A stretch of 64,000 nt of DNA, taken from assembly GCF_015057185.1 (NCBI RefSeq), contig NZ_SVEV01000004.1, positions 1-64,000 on the forward strand, in the 5' to 3' direction. How positions within the stretch are numbered: position 1 is the first letter of the stretch; each line of letters starts with the position of its first letter. A program made the position numbers and the translations under genes. This stretch comes from Pseudobutyrivibrio sp. (lineage in GTDB: Bacteria; Bacillota; Clostridia; Lachnospirales; Lachnospiraceae). The notes under the pieces were generated by a model, which saw nothing but the letters and a program-made list of their open reading frames with translations, was not told the DNA's origin and did not search any database. Of this stretch, positions 27,134-35,621 are shown one piece after another.

Positions 27134-28183
27134 ATGAAAGCAGGAGTAGTACATGCAAAAAATGATATCAGATATGAGGATATCAAAAAGCCTGAGGTTG
27201 AACCAGGAAAGGTAATTGTAAAGGTTAAGTACACAGGAATATGTGGTTCGGATGTACCTAGAGTAAATGGCGACGCTTGTCACTATTATCCTAATGTTTT
27301 AGGACATGAATTTTCCGGTGTAGTTGATGAGGTTGGTCAAGGAGTTACAACACTTAAGAAAGGGGACAGAGTAGCAGGTGTACCACTTGTACCTTGTATG
27401 AAATGTCCAGATTGCCAAAAGGGAAATTACTCTTTGTGCAAGCACTATAGCTTCATTGGTTCAAGAGAATTCGGTAGCTTTGCAGAGTATGTATCAGTTC
27501 CAGAGAAGAACGCAGTTAAGTTTGGTGATGATGTAACCTTTGAAAAGGGAGCGTTATTTGAGCCAGCAACAGTTGCACTTCATGGCCTTCGCAGAGTTGA
27601 TTACAAGGGTGGAAAAAATGTTGCAATCCTTGGTGGGGGAACAATCGGAATGATGACAGCTCAGTGGGCAAAAATATTTGGTGCAAAATCAGTTACAGTT
27701 TTTGACATCCTTGACGAGAGACTTGAGCTTGCAAAGAGACTTGGGGCTGACTATGGTGTCAATTCCGGCAAGGAAGGCTTCATGGATCAGGTAAATGAAA
27801 TCACAGGCGGTAGAGGCTTTGATTACGTTTATGAAACAGCTGGAAATACAATCACTATGAAGATGGCATTTAAGCTAGCTGCCAACAAAGCAGGGGTTTG
27901 CTTCATTGGCACACCTACTAGAGAGTTAAGCTTCACTGTTGATGAGTGGGAAGCAATTAACAGAAAAGAGTTTACACTTACAGGTTCATGGATGAGCTAC
28001 TCAGCACCATTCCCAGGAGATGAGTGGGAGCTTACAGCTCACTATTTCTCAACTGGTGAATTAAAATATGATGATTCATTTATTTTCAAGAAGATACCAT
28101 TAAGCAAGATTGCGGATGCTTTTGAAATGTATAAAACACCAGGAACTGTTAAAGGAAAGATATTAATAGATAGCGAACAATAA
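27134..28183 (+). CDS. Zinc-dependent medium-chain dehydrogenase, GatD-like
   Basis: The 349-residue protein has catalytic zinc ligands Cys37 and His58-Glu59, structural zinc cysteines 88, 91, 94 and 102, Glu143, and the NAD-binding GGGTIG at 167-172. The run HYYPNVLGHEFSG and the IGSREFGSFAEYV region match galactitol-1-phosphate 5-dehydrogenase (GatD) more than other sorbitol dehydrogenases; GSWMSYSAPFPGDEWE also recalls GatD. It oxidises a polyol or polyol phosphate to the ketose form, or the reverse. Its place between a sugar kinase and an aldo/keto reductase suggests redox handling of a sugar intermediate. Confidence 0.85.
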   Translation: MKAGVVHAKNDIRYEDIKKPEVEPGKVIVKVKYTGICGSDVPRVNGDACHYYPNVLGHEFSGVVDEVGQGVTTLKKGDRVAGVPLVPCMKCPDCQKGNYSLCKHYSFIGSREFGSFAEYVSVPEKNAVKFGDDVTFEKGALFEPATVALHGLRRVDYKGGKNVAILGGGTIGMMTAQWAKIFGAKSVTVFDILDERLELAKRLGADYGVNSGKEGFMDQVNEITGGRGFDYVYETAGNTITMKMAFKLAANKAGVCFIGTPTRELSFTVDEWEAINRKEFTLTGSWMSYSAPFPGDEWELTAHYFSTGELKYDDSFIFKKIPLSKIADAFEMYKTPGTVKGKILIDSEQ

Positions 28184-28199
28184 AGGAGGATGTTCTACT

Positions 28200-29210
28200 A
28201 TGGGAGTTGATGTTACAAAGGTACCTCAAATTACTCTTAACAATGGAGAAAAAGTACCATGCATCGGACTTGGAACTTTTGGTTCAGACAGATTTGATGC
28301 TAAAGAAGTTTCTGCTGCTGTAGAGGGGGCAATCAGAGCAGGCTATAGAATGATTGATTGTGCTGCATGCTACGGAAATGAAAAGGAAATTGGTCAGGTT
28401 ATTAAAAAGGTATTGGACGACAAGGTTTGTGAGAGGAAAGACCTTTATGTAATGACAAAGGTTTGGAACGATATGCACAGACGTTGCGAGGAAAGTGCAA
28501 AAAAGAGTATTGCAGACCTTCAATGTGAATATATTGATTTATTCTTTATTCACTGGCCATTCCCTAATTATCATGCACCACATTGTGATGTTACATCTAG
28601 AAATCCTGATTCAAAGCCATTTTCTGTTGAAGAATTCATGGATACCTACAGACAAATCGAGGGCTTGGTAAAGAAGGGATTAGTTAGACATATTGGCATT
28701 TCAAACATGACTATTCCAAAGCTTGAGCAGGTTATTGATAAGTTTGAAATCAAGCCAGTTGCCTGCGAGATTGAGCTTCACCCATGTATGCAGCAGCAGG
28801 AGTTGTTTGATTATCTTGTAGCTCATGATATTCAGCCAGTGGGCTATATGCCAATGGGTTCACCTATGAGACCTGAAAGAGATATGGAACCTGACGATAT
28901 TGCAGATTTACAGCTTCCAGAGATGAAGAAAATAGCTGAAGCACACGGTGTTCATCCTGCAATTATTGCTCTTAAATGGGCAATTCAAAGAGGTCAAATA
29001 CCTATTCCATTCTCATTACATAATTATGTAGCAAACCTTGAATGTACAATGAGTGACCCTCTTACAGATGAAGAAATGAAGGTTATTGCAGGACTTGAGA
29101 AGAATAATCGTTTAGTTAAGGGACAAGTATTCCTGTGGCCAGGTGCAAATGACTGGCATGATTTGTGGGATGAGGACGGAATTATTGTTGATTGTCCAGA
29201 TGCTAAATAA
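28200..29210 (+). CDS. Aldo/keto reductase
   Basis: The 336-residue TIM-barrel protein carries the aldo/keto reductase tetrad Asp53, Tyr58, Lys87 and His118 (MIDCAACYGNE, VMTKVWND, FFIHWPFPN). It uses NAD(P)H to reduce aldehydes or ketoses. In a fucose route it could reduce lactaldehyde; with the upstream dehydrogenase it could interconvert aldose, polyol and ketose. A good ribosome-binding site (AAAGGAGG) precedes the ATG. A 143-base gap with a LacI-type operator follows. Confidence 0.9.
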   Translation: MGVDVTKVPQITLNNGEKVPCIGLGTFGSDRFDAKEVSAAVEGAIRAGYRMIDCAACYGNEKEIGQVIKKVLDDKVCERKDLYVMTKVWNDMHRRCEESAKKSIADLQCEYIDLFFIHWPFPNYHAPHCDVTSRNPDSKPFSVEEFMDTYRQIEGLVKKGLVRHIGISNMTIPKLEQVIDKFEIKPVACEIELHPCMQQQELFDYLVAHDIQPVGYMPMGSPMRPERDMEPDDIADLQLPEMKKIAEAHGVHPAIIALKWAIQRGQIPIPFSLHNYVANLECTMSDPLTDEEMKVIAGLEKNNRLVKGQVFLWPGANDWHDLWDEDGIIVDCPDAK

Positions 29211-29285
29211 AGTATTCAGAAAATTAAAGTGACTTTTGTTATATTTTTTTACAAGATTTTGCCTACATAAATTTTTCACATATGG

Positions 29286-29316
29286 GATAATAAACATAAG
29301 CAAACGAAACGTTTCG
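29286..29316 (+). promoter_or_regulatory. Promoter -10 and LacI-type operator before the aldolase gene
   Basis: GATAAT at 29286-29291 is a plausible -10 box (the -35 box is poor). The palindrome CGAAACGTTTCG at 29305-29316 would lie just downstream of the start point, an ideal position for repression. It matches the core of the operator at 24558-24573. Confidence 0.6.
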
Positions 29317-29353
29317 CTTTAGGCAATATCTGTTCAGGGAGGAGGATTAAGAC

Positions 29354-30202
29354 ATGTCATTAGTGACAACAGCGGAGATGTTAAAAAAGGCAGATGCAAA
29401 TGGGTATGCCGTAGGAGCGTTTAACGTAGAGAACATGGAAATGGTAATGGCTGTTATTAAGGCCTGTGAAGAAATGCATTCACCAGCAATTTTGCAGACA
29501 ACACCATCTACAGTTAAATATGCAGGACTTGATATGTATTATGCAAACGTTAAAGCAGCAGCTGAGCGAGCATCAGTACCTATCGCATTGCATCTAGATC
29601 ATGGCAACAGCTTTGAACTTGCTATGCAGGCACTCAGAGTTGGATATACATCGATTATGATTGATGGTTCTCATGATTCTTTTGAAGAAAATATTGCAGT
29701 ATCGAAGCGAGTTTCAGATGCTTGCAGACCAAATGGTATTCCAGTAGAAGCAGAGCTTGGCAAGGTCGGGGGTAAAGAAGATGACCTTGAATGCGATGAT
29801 CCAGGATACACAGATCCTGATGACGCAGTAAAATTTGTGAGAGAAACTGGAATCACATCCCTGGCAGTAGCAATAGGAACTGCTCATGGTATTTACAAGG
29901 GTGAGCCTAAGCTTGATTTAAATCGTTTATCAGAAATTAGACAGGTTGTAGATATTCCTCTTGTACTTCATGGAGCATCTGGCGTTCCAGATGAAACTGT
30001 TAAGGAATGCATCAAACGTGGTATCAGCAAGGTTAACTTTGCTACAGAGTTACGAATAGCTTATAGCAATGGAATTAAGGAATATCTAAAAGAAAATCCA
30101 GATGCCTTCGATCCTAAAAAGTACGATGCAGTTGGAATGGAAAAGGTAACAGAGTTAGTAAAAAATAAAATTAAAGTATGCGGTAGCGAAAATAAAGCTT
30201 AA
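29354..30202 (+). CDS. Class II (class IIB-like) ketose-bisphosphate aldolase
   Basis: This 282-residue aldolase has the proton donor Asp82 and zinc ligands His83, His178 and His206 (LDHGNSFE, AIGTAHGIYKG, LHGASG), nearly the numbering of the tagatose-bisphosphate aldolases GatY/KbaY. The family cleaves a ketose bisphosphate, or in some members a ketose-1-phosphate, to dihydroxyacetone phosphate plus an aldehyde. No FucA-type aldolase occurs in the window, so this enzyme may cleave fuculose-1-phosphate here; that is inference. It sits in front of the importer genes behind a LacI-type operator. Confidence 0.92.
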   Translation: MSLVTTAEMLKKADANGYAVGAFNVENMEMVMAVIKACEEMHSPAILQTTPSTVKYAGLDMYYANVKAAAERASVPIALHLDHGNSFELAMQALRVGYTSIMIDGSHDSFEENIAVSKRVSDACRPNGIPVEAELGKVGGKEDDLECDDPGYTDPDDAVKFVRETGITSLAVAIGTAHGIYKGEPKLDLNRLSEIRQVVDIPLVLHGASGVPDETVKECIKRGISKVNFATELRIAYSNGIKEYLKENPDAFDPKKYDAVGMEKVTELVKNKIKVCGSENKA

Positions 30203-30239
30203 TTCATACTTTTAGTTTGTGGGATTGGGGGAATAAAAC

Positions 30240-31211
30240 TTGGAGAAAATAAAACAGAATCCTATTGTTAAAAAGATAGGATTTAACAGAATTGTACTTA
30301 TCGGCGTTCTCCTTTTAATGTACTTGTTATTCTGTGTTGCTACAGGATTCAAGTTCGCAGGATTACCAAGAATTCTTAGTGCTCTTAATTACGCATATTT
30401 CCTTGGTTTCTTGTCATTGGGAGTTACATTTGTAATCGCTACAGGCGGAATCGATTTCTCAATCGGACCAGTAATGTTCTGCTCAGCATTGATTTCAGGT
30501 TACTGCCTAACAAGTTATGGAATGCCAATGGGACTTGCACTTTTAATTAGTGTTTTGGTTGGCTTCTGTTTCGGAATGTTTAATGGATATTTAGTAGCTT
30601 ATTGGTCAGTACCACCATTTATCGTTTCAATGGCCAGCATGAACATTGCAAAGGGTATTGCTTCGGTATTTACAAAAACCCAGTCAGTTTCATGGCCACA
30701 GGCCGCAGCAGGTGGATGGTTTAGAAAGCTTGTTAGATTTGGGGATTTTCCAATGGGTCTTTTAATCTTTTTAGTAGCAGCAGTTATATGTGCGGTTCTT
30801 CTTAACAAGACCAGACCAGGACGTTATATCCTTTGCTTAGGAAGCAATCGCGAAGCGGTTAGACTTTCAGGTGTAAACACAAAGAAATGGGAGATGTTAG
30901 CATACGTTATTTGTGGAATCTTAGTAGGTATCGGAGCAATCTTCTTTGTAGGTGCTTACACAACTGTTCAGCCTGGATATGGTGATCAGTATAACAACGA
31001 AGCAATTGCAGGCTGCGTAATGGGTGGTACATCTATGGCAGGTGGTCTTGCTTCAATAAGCGGTACAGTAATCGGTGTATTTATAATAGCTCTTCTTCAG
31101 GAAGGTATTCTTGCACTTGGATTTACAAAGGATTATCAGCTTATTATTACCGGTGTAATTGTTATCGCAGCTGTTTATGCTGACGTAGTTGCTAGACGTA
31201 GAAAGAATTAA
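30240..31211 (+). CDS. Ribose-type ABC transporter permease (RbsC-like)
   Basis: The 323-residue protein has 8-10 hydrophobic segments and the family's GGIDFSIGPVM (about 69-79) and GCVMGGTSMAGGLASISGT (about 260-278) motifs. The start is a TTG at 30240 with a GGGGG ribosome-binding site 8 bases upstream; no ATG occurs nearby. It is one of two permeases flanking the ATPase gene, so the channel is probably a heterodimer. The linked binding protein is at 33812. Confidence 0.9.
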   Translation: MEKIKQNPIVKKIGFNRIVLIGVLLLMYLLFCVATGFKFAGLPRILSALNYAYFLGFLSLGVTFVIATGGIDFSIGPVMFCSALISGYCLTSYGMPMGLALLISVLVGFCFGMFNGYLVAYWSVPPFIVSMASMNIAKGIASVFTKTQSVSWPQAAAGGWFRKLVRFGDFPMGLLIFLVAAVICAVLLNKTRPGRYILCLGSNREAVRLSGVNTKKWEMLAYVICGILVGIGAIFFVGAYTTVQPGYGDQYNNEAIAGCVMGGTSMAGGLASISGTVIGVFIIALLQEGILALGFTKDYQLIITGVIVIAAVYADVVARRRKN

Positions 31212-31228
31212 CCAGGAGGGAGAATAAG

Positions 31229-32728
31229 ATGGGTGAAGTAATACTTACAATGAACGACATTGATAAATCTTTCCCTGGTGTTCATGCTCTAGATCATGTT
31301 CACTTCGATGTAAAACGAGGTGAGGTGCATGCCCTTATGGGAGAGAACGGTGCCGGTAAATCAACATTGATGAAGGTACTTACAGGAATCTATACAAAGG
31401 ATTCAGGTACTATTGAATATGAAGGTAAAGAAGTGGAATTCCATAATGCTAGAGAAGCTCAGGAAGCTGGTGTAGTAATTGTACATCAGGAGCTTAACAT
31501 GGTAGGCCACTTAACAGTAGCTCAAAATATTTTCATCGGTCGTGAGTTTAAGAAGGGACTTAAAATCGATGATAAGAAAATGAATGAAGAAGCTAGAAAG
31601 CTTTTTGAAAGACTTAATATTGACATTGATCCATCAGCTACAATGTCAGATTTAACAGTCGGAAAACAGCAGATGTGTGAAATTGCAAAGGCCATTTCTC
31701 ACGAAGCAAAGGTTATCGTATTTGATGAGCCATCTGCAGCTCTTACAGAAGCAGAAATTGCAGAGCTTTTCAAAATCATTAGAGATTTAAGAGAGCAGCA
31801 GCTTGGTATCGTTTATATCTCACACAGAATGGATGAGATAAAGGTTATCACAGATAGAGTTACAGTCATGCGAGATGGTGGTTATGTTGGAACACTTATC
31901 ACAAAGGATTGTACAAAGGATGACATCATCAACATGATGGTTGGTCGTGTTATTTATGAAGAACCAAAAACAAAGAGCTTAGTTCCAAAGGATGCACCAG
32001 TAGTTCTTAAGGTTGAGCATCTCAACGCAGGAAAGATGGTACAGGATGTAAGCTTTGAGCTAAGAAAGGGAGAAATTTTAGGATTCTCTGGTTTGATGGG
32101 TGCAGGTCGTACAGAAACAGCCAGAGCAATATTTGGAGCTGATCCAAAGGAGAGTGGAGACATATATGTTAACGGAAAGAAGGTTACAATCAATTCTCCT
32201 CAGGATGCAGTAAACAATGGTATCGGATATCTTTCAGAGGATAGAAAGAGATATGGTATCGTAGTTAGAAAAACAATTGCTGAGAATTCAACTCTTGCAA
32301 CCTTGGATAAATATATGAAGGGTATCTTCATTGACAAGAAGAAGGAAGCAGAGGTTACTCAGAAATATGTTGATTCACTTGCTACTAAGACACCAAGTAT
32401 TGACCAGTTAGTTGTTAATCTTTCAGGTGGTAACCAACAGAAGGTTGTAATCGCTAAATGGCTTGTTCGTGATTGCGAAATCCTTATTTTCGATGAACCT
32501 ACAAGAGGTATCGATGTAGGTGCTAAGAACGAAATCTACAAGCTGATGAATCGATTAGCAGCAGAAGGAAAATCAATCATTATGATTTCCTCTGAGATGA
32601 CAGAAATACTAAGAATGAGTGACAGAATCATAGTTATGTGTGAAGGTAAAGTTACTGGTGAGCTTGACATCGAAGAAGTTTCACAGGAAAAGATTATGAC
32701 AATGGCAACTCGTGAGATTAAAGATTAG
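31229..32728 (+). CDS. Ribose-type ABC transporter ATPase with two nucleotide-binding domains (RbsA-like)
   Basis: The 499-residue protein is a duplicated ATPase. The first half has Walker A GENGAGKST (38-46), the signature-region TVGKQQMCEIAKA and Walker B VIVFDEPSA. The second half has the altered Walker A SGLMGAGRTE typical of RbsA/MglA and the signature LSGGNQQKV. It drives the importer formed by the permeases on either side (gaps of 17 and 15 bases). This is the only sugar-importer ATPase in the window. Confidence 0.95.
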   Translation: MGEVILTMNDIDKSFPGVHALDHVHFDVKRGEVHALMGENGAGKSTLMKVLTGIYTKDSGTIEYEGKEVEFHNAREAQEAGVVIVHQELNMVGHLTVAQNIFIGREFKKGLKIDDKKMNEEARKLFERLNIDIDPSATMSDLTVGKQQMCEIAKAISHEAKVIVFDEPSAALTEAEIAELFKIIRDLREQQLGIVYISHRMDEIKVITDRVTVMRDGGYVGTLITKDCTKDDIINMMVGRVIYEEPKTKSLVPKDAPVVLKVEHLNAGKMVQDVSFELRKGEILGFSGLMGAGRTETARAIFGADPKESGDIYVNGKKVTINSPQDAVNNGIGYLSEDRKRYGIVVRKTIAENSTLATLDKYMKGIFIDKKKEAEVTQKYVDSLATKTPSIDQLVVNLSGGNQQKVVIAKWLVRDCEILIFDEPTRGIDVGAKNEIYKLMNRLAAEGKSIIMISSEMTEILRMSDRIIVMCEGKVTGELDIEEVSQEKIMTMATREIKD

Positions 32729-32743
32729 TTTGGAGGGAGAATA

Positions 32744-33733
32744 ATGAATAACGGTGTAAATAAAAAATCCATCATGCAAAGACTTGGTGGTCAAAAATTT
32801 ATTGTCCTTCTGGTAGTAATTGTATTATTTGCAGTATTCTCAATCGCTAGCGAGGATTTTAGAAAGTACACAACAGTATTACAGATTTTAGACTTTTCAT
32901 ACTATATTGTATTAATGGCAATCGGTGTTACATTTCCACTTATTACTGGTGGTGTAGACCTTTCAATTGGAACTGGACTTATTTGCTACTCATTGGCAGG
33001 TGGCTACCTAGTAGTTCACCATGGGGTGCCAACAATCGTAGGAATACTTATAAGCGTTCTATTTGGTATCATCATCGGTTGCGCCAACGGTGTATTAATC
33101 GCAGTTATGGATTTACCACCATTCTTGGCAACACTTTGTACATGTATGATAACAAGAGGTCTTGGCTCTATTTGCTCAAAGGGTTATGGCGTTTCATGGC
33201 CTACAACTGGAGCACCAGGCAGCTGGTTTAGAGGAATTTTCAAGCTTACTATTGGAAATACAAAATATCCAATTGGCTTTCTTTGGATTCTCCTTATCGT
33301 TGCTGCCATGGCATTTGTACTCAATCACACAAAGATTGGACGTTATACAATTGCCATTGGTAGTAACAAAGAAGCAGCAATCCTTTCTGGTATAAATGTA
33401 AAGTTTTACCACATTATGGCATACACAATCTCAGGATTCTTTGCAGGCCTTGCATCAATTGCATACTCAGCTGTATTCCCTACAGTTCAGCCAGGAACTG
33501 GTGCTGGATTCGAGCTTGAGGCAATCGGTGGAGCAATCATCGGTGGTGTTTCTGCAACAGGTGGTGCAGGAAGCATCGAAGGAACACTCATTGGTGTATT
33601 CGTTATCTGCTTACTTAAAACTGGATTACCATATGTTGGATTACAGGCAAACTGGCAGCAAATTATTACAGGTTTAGTTCTTATTGGGGCGGTTCTTGTA
33701 GATATCATCAAGAAACGTAGAGCTAGAGCTTAG
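32744..33733 (+). CDS. Ribose-type ABC transporter permease, second subunit
   Basis: This 329-residue permease shares GGVDLSIGTGLI (about 67-78) and the C-terminal GGAIIGGVSATGGAGSIEGT with the permease at 30240 but is clearly divergent from it. It is preceded by TTGGAGGG. Having two different permeases suggests an asymmetric channel, unlike the usual RbsC homodimer. Confidence 0.92.
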   Translation: MNNGVNKKSIMQRLGGQKFIVLLVVIVLFAVFSIASEDFRKYTTVLQILDFSYYIVLMAIGVTFPLITGGVDLSIGTGLICYSLAGGYLVVHHGVPTIVGILISVLFGIIIGCANGVLIAVMDLPPFLATLCTCMITRGLGSICSKGYGVSWPTTGAPGSWFRGIFKLTIGNTKYPIGFLWILLIVAAMAFVLNHTKIGRYTIAIGSNKEAAILSGINVKFYHIMAYTISGFFAGLASIAYSAVFPTVQPGTGAGFELEAIGGAIIGGVSATGGAGSIEGTLIGVFVICLLKTGLPYVGLQANWQQIITGLVLIGAVLVDIIKKRRARA

Positions 33734-33744
33734 TTAGATATGGC

Positions 33745-33764
33745 ACTCTTTTGGAGAAAAGAGT
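33745..33764 (+). other. Small hairpin before the binding-protein gene
   Basis: ACTCTTTT (33745-33752) pairs with AAAAGAGT (33757-33764) around a GGAG loop. The loop and position resemble the hairpin at 7438-7455. It may protect the highly expressed binding-protein mRNA. Confidence 0.45.
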
Positions 33765-33811
33765 TCATATAGAAAATTTTATCTCATTGAAAAAAACGGG
33801 AGGGTTAAAAC

Positions 33812-34945
33812 ATGAGAAGAAGATTTTTAGCAACATTTTTAACAGCTGCAATGGCAGCAACACTTTTTGTAGGATGTGGCGAGGAAGCTGCTTCTACAGG
33901 TGGAACAACTGAAGGCGGCGACACAGCTGCTCAGACAACAGACGGCGGTGAAACAACTGCAGCAGCTGGCGATTATCACTTTGAGATTATCGTAAAGTCT
34001 TACCAGTCTTCATATTGGCAGGCTGCTGTTAAGGGTATCGAGCAGGAAGCTGAGGCTAAGGGCGTTACAGTTAACTGTACAGGTCCTAATGCTGAGTCTG
34101 ATATCGCTGATCAGGTTAACATGCTCAACAGTGCTATCAACAACGCACCAGACGGAATCGGTCTTGCAGCTTGTGATCAGGACGCATGCCTTGATTCTCT
34201 TCAGACAGCACTTGATGCAGGTATCCCTGTAGTTTGCTTCGACTCAGGTATTCCTAATGCACCAGCAGGCTCTGTAGTTTCTACAGTTGCAACAGACAAC
34301 TACTCAGCAGGTGCTACAGCAGCTGAGAATCTTTACCCAGCACTTAAGGACCAGATCGGCAACGGTCAGGTTAGAGTCGGTGAAGTTAACCAGGAAGCTA
34401 CTTCAGAGTCAATCATCAACAGAGGTCTTGGATTCATCGACAAGTTTGCTGAGCTTGCAGCAGCTGATGGATTTACAGTAGCAGTTGTTGGTAATGAGAA
34501 ATATGTAAATGATACAAAGGCTGAGACAGTTGCAGAAGCTGACGCTGACATCGTTATCGAAGTTGCAGTTCCTGCACAGACAACAGTTGAGCTCTGCGCT
34601 ACAGAAGCTTCAGCAATCATGAACAAGTCAGACACAATCGGTATGTTTGGTTCTAACCAGGTAGCAGCTGAAGGTATCCTTACAGCAAACGAGAACCTTA
34701 ACGTTCTTGGCGACAAGATCCTTGCAGCGGGCTTTGATGCTGGTTCAGTAATCAAGGGCGCTATCCAGAGCGGAACACTTTACGGTGCTGTTACACAGTC
34801 TCCACTTGCAATGGGTATCACAACAATCGATGTTCTTTGCGATGCAGCAGCTGGTAACTCAGTATCAGATGTTCCTACAGATGGTTACTGGTACAATGCA
34901 GACAACATGGATGACGAAAGCATCGCTCCTAACCTTTACGACTAA
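33812..34945 (+). CDS. Ribose-type sugar-binding lipoprotein (RbsB-like)
   Basis: The 377-residue protein has a lipoprotein signal (lipobox LFVGC, Cys22), a Thr/Gly-rich linker to about residue 52, and a type I periplasmic-binding fold (Peripla_BP_4: FEIIVKSYQSSYWQAAVKGI, GLAACDQDA, VVCFDSG). Codon use is strongly biased to highly used codons, as expected for an abundant protein. It delivers a monosaccharide, probably L-fucose by context, to the permeases encoded upstream. Confidence 0.93.
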   Translation: MRRRFLATFLTAAMAATLFVGCGEEAASTGGTTEGGDTAAQTTDGGETTAAAGDYHFEIIVKSYQSSYWQAAVKGIEQEAEAKGVTVNCTGPNAESDIADQVNMLNSAINNAPDGIGLAACDQDACLDSLQTALDAGIPVVCFDSGIPNAPAGSVVSTVATDNYSAGATAAENLYPALKDQIGNGQVRVGEVNQEATSESIINRGLGFIDKFAELAAADGFTVAVVGNEKYVNDTKAETVAEADADIVIEVAVPAQTTVELCATEASAIMNKSDTIGMFGSNQVAAEGILTANENLNVLGDKILAAGFDAGSVIKGAIQSGTLYGAVTQSPLAMGITTIDVLCDAAAGNSVSDVPTDGYWYNADNMDDESIAPNLYD

Positions 34946-34954
34946 TAAATAACG

Positions 34955-35078
34955 TGAGTGATTACGCTAACAAAGTTGTTACGCCTACAATCCTAAGTAA
35001 CTCTTCACTCGAGCGGGGAACGCTCTCATTCAGAGTTCTTAGAGATTGTCGGCTACAACATTTGTTACCTATCACTCA
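34955..35078. repeat. Structured hairpin element S1 upstream of fucU
   Basis: A hairpin of about 124 nt fills the gap between the binding-protein gene and fucU. TGAGTGAT (34955-34962) pairs with ATCACTCA (35071-35078); further helices include the AACTCT/AGAGTT stretch and an apical GAGCG/CGCTC stem, separated by internal loops. The core 34978-35056 is related, in opposite orientation, to the element at 54800-54884, with paired substitutions. The fucU ribosome-binding site lies directly after it, so it may affect fucU translation. Confidence 0.75.
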
Positions 35079-35095
35079 AGCTTAGGAGGACGATA

Positions 35096-35557
35096 ATGCT
35101 TAAAGGAATTCCAACCATATTGTCACCAGAGCTTCTTAAGGTTCTGGACGAGATGGGACATACAGATGAAATTACAATAGCTGATGGCAACTTCCCAGGA
35201 CACAGCTTTGGAAAGCCAGTCATCAGACTTGATGGTCACGGAGTACCTGAAATATTAGATGCAATCCTACAGGTATTTCCACTAGATACTTATCCTAACA
35301 AAAATGGTGAAATTGACCCACCATGCACTTTGATGGCACTGGAACCAAATGATGTCGGCAAAGTTCAAACCCCTATTTGGGATGAGTACAAAAACATAGT
35401 TAAGAAGTATGACGACAGAGGCGCTGACGCATTCCAGGAAATCAACAAATGGAAATTCTACGATCAGACCCACGAGAAATCAACCTGCGTCATTATGTCT
35501 ACAGAGACAGCAATTTACGCTAACATTATTCTCCGCAAGGGTGTCGTTATCAATTAA
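35096..35557 (+). CDS. fucU: L-fucose mutarotase (RbsD/FucU family)
   Basis: The 153-residue protein matches FucU from its first residues (MLKGIPTILSPELLKVLDEMGHTDEI), including the catalytic-region ADGNFPGHSFG (about 29-39) and the C-terminal YANIILRKGVV. It interconverts the alpha and beta anomers of L-fucose so that FucI can use both. It is the last gene of the fucose block and is followed by a terminator hairpin. RbsD is the only realistic alternative; the fucI context favours FucU. Confidence 0.92.
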   Translation: MLKGIPTILSPELLKVLDEMGHTDEITIADGNFPGHSFGKPVIRLDGHGVPEILDAILQVFPLDTYPNKNGEIDPPCTLMALEPNDVGKVQTPIWDEYKNIVKKYDDRGADAFQEINKWKFYDQTHEKSTCVIMSTETAIYANIILRKGVVIN

Positions 35558-35587
35558 CGCATCCTGTCAAAAATCATACCTCATTAA

Positions 35588-35621
35588 TTGGGCTCGCCAC
35601 ATCGGCGGGCCCAAACCTTTT
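35588..35621 (+). terminator. Rho-independent terminator after fucU
   Basis: TTGGGCTCGCC (35588-35598) pairs with GGCGGGCCCAA (35604-35614) with one G-T pair. A short T-run at 35618-35621 follows, and that run is also the first base-paired part of palindrome E2. Confidence 0.8.
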
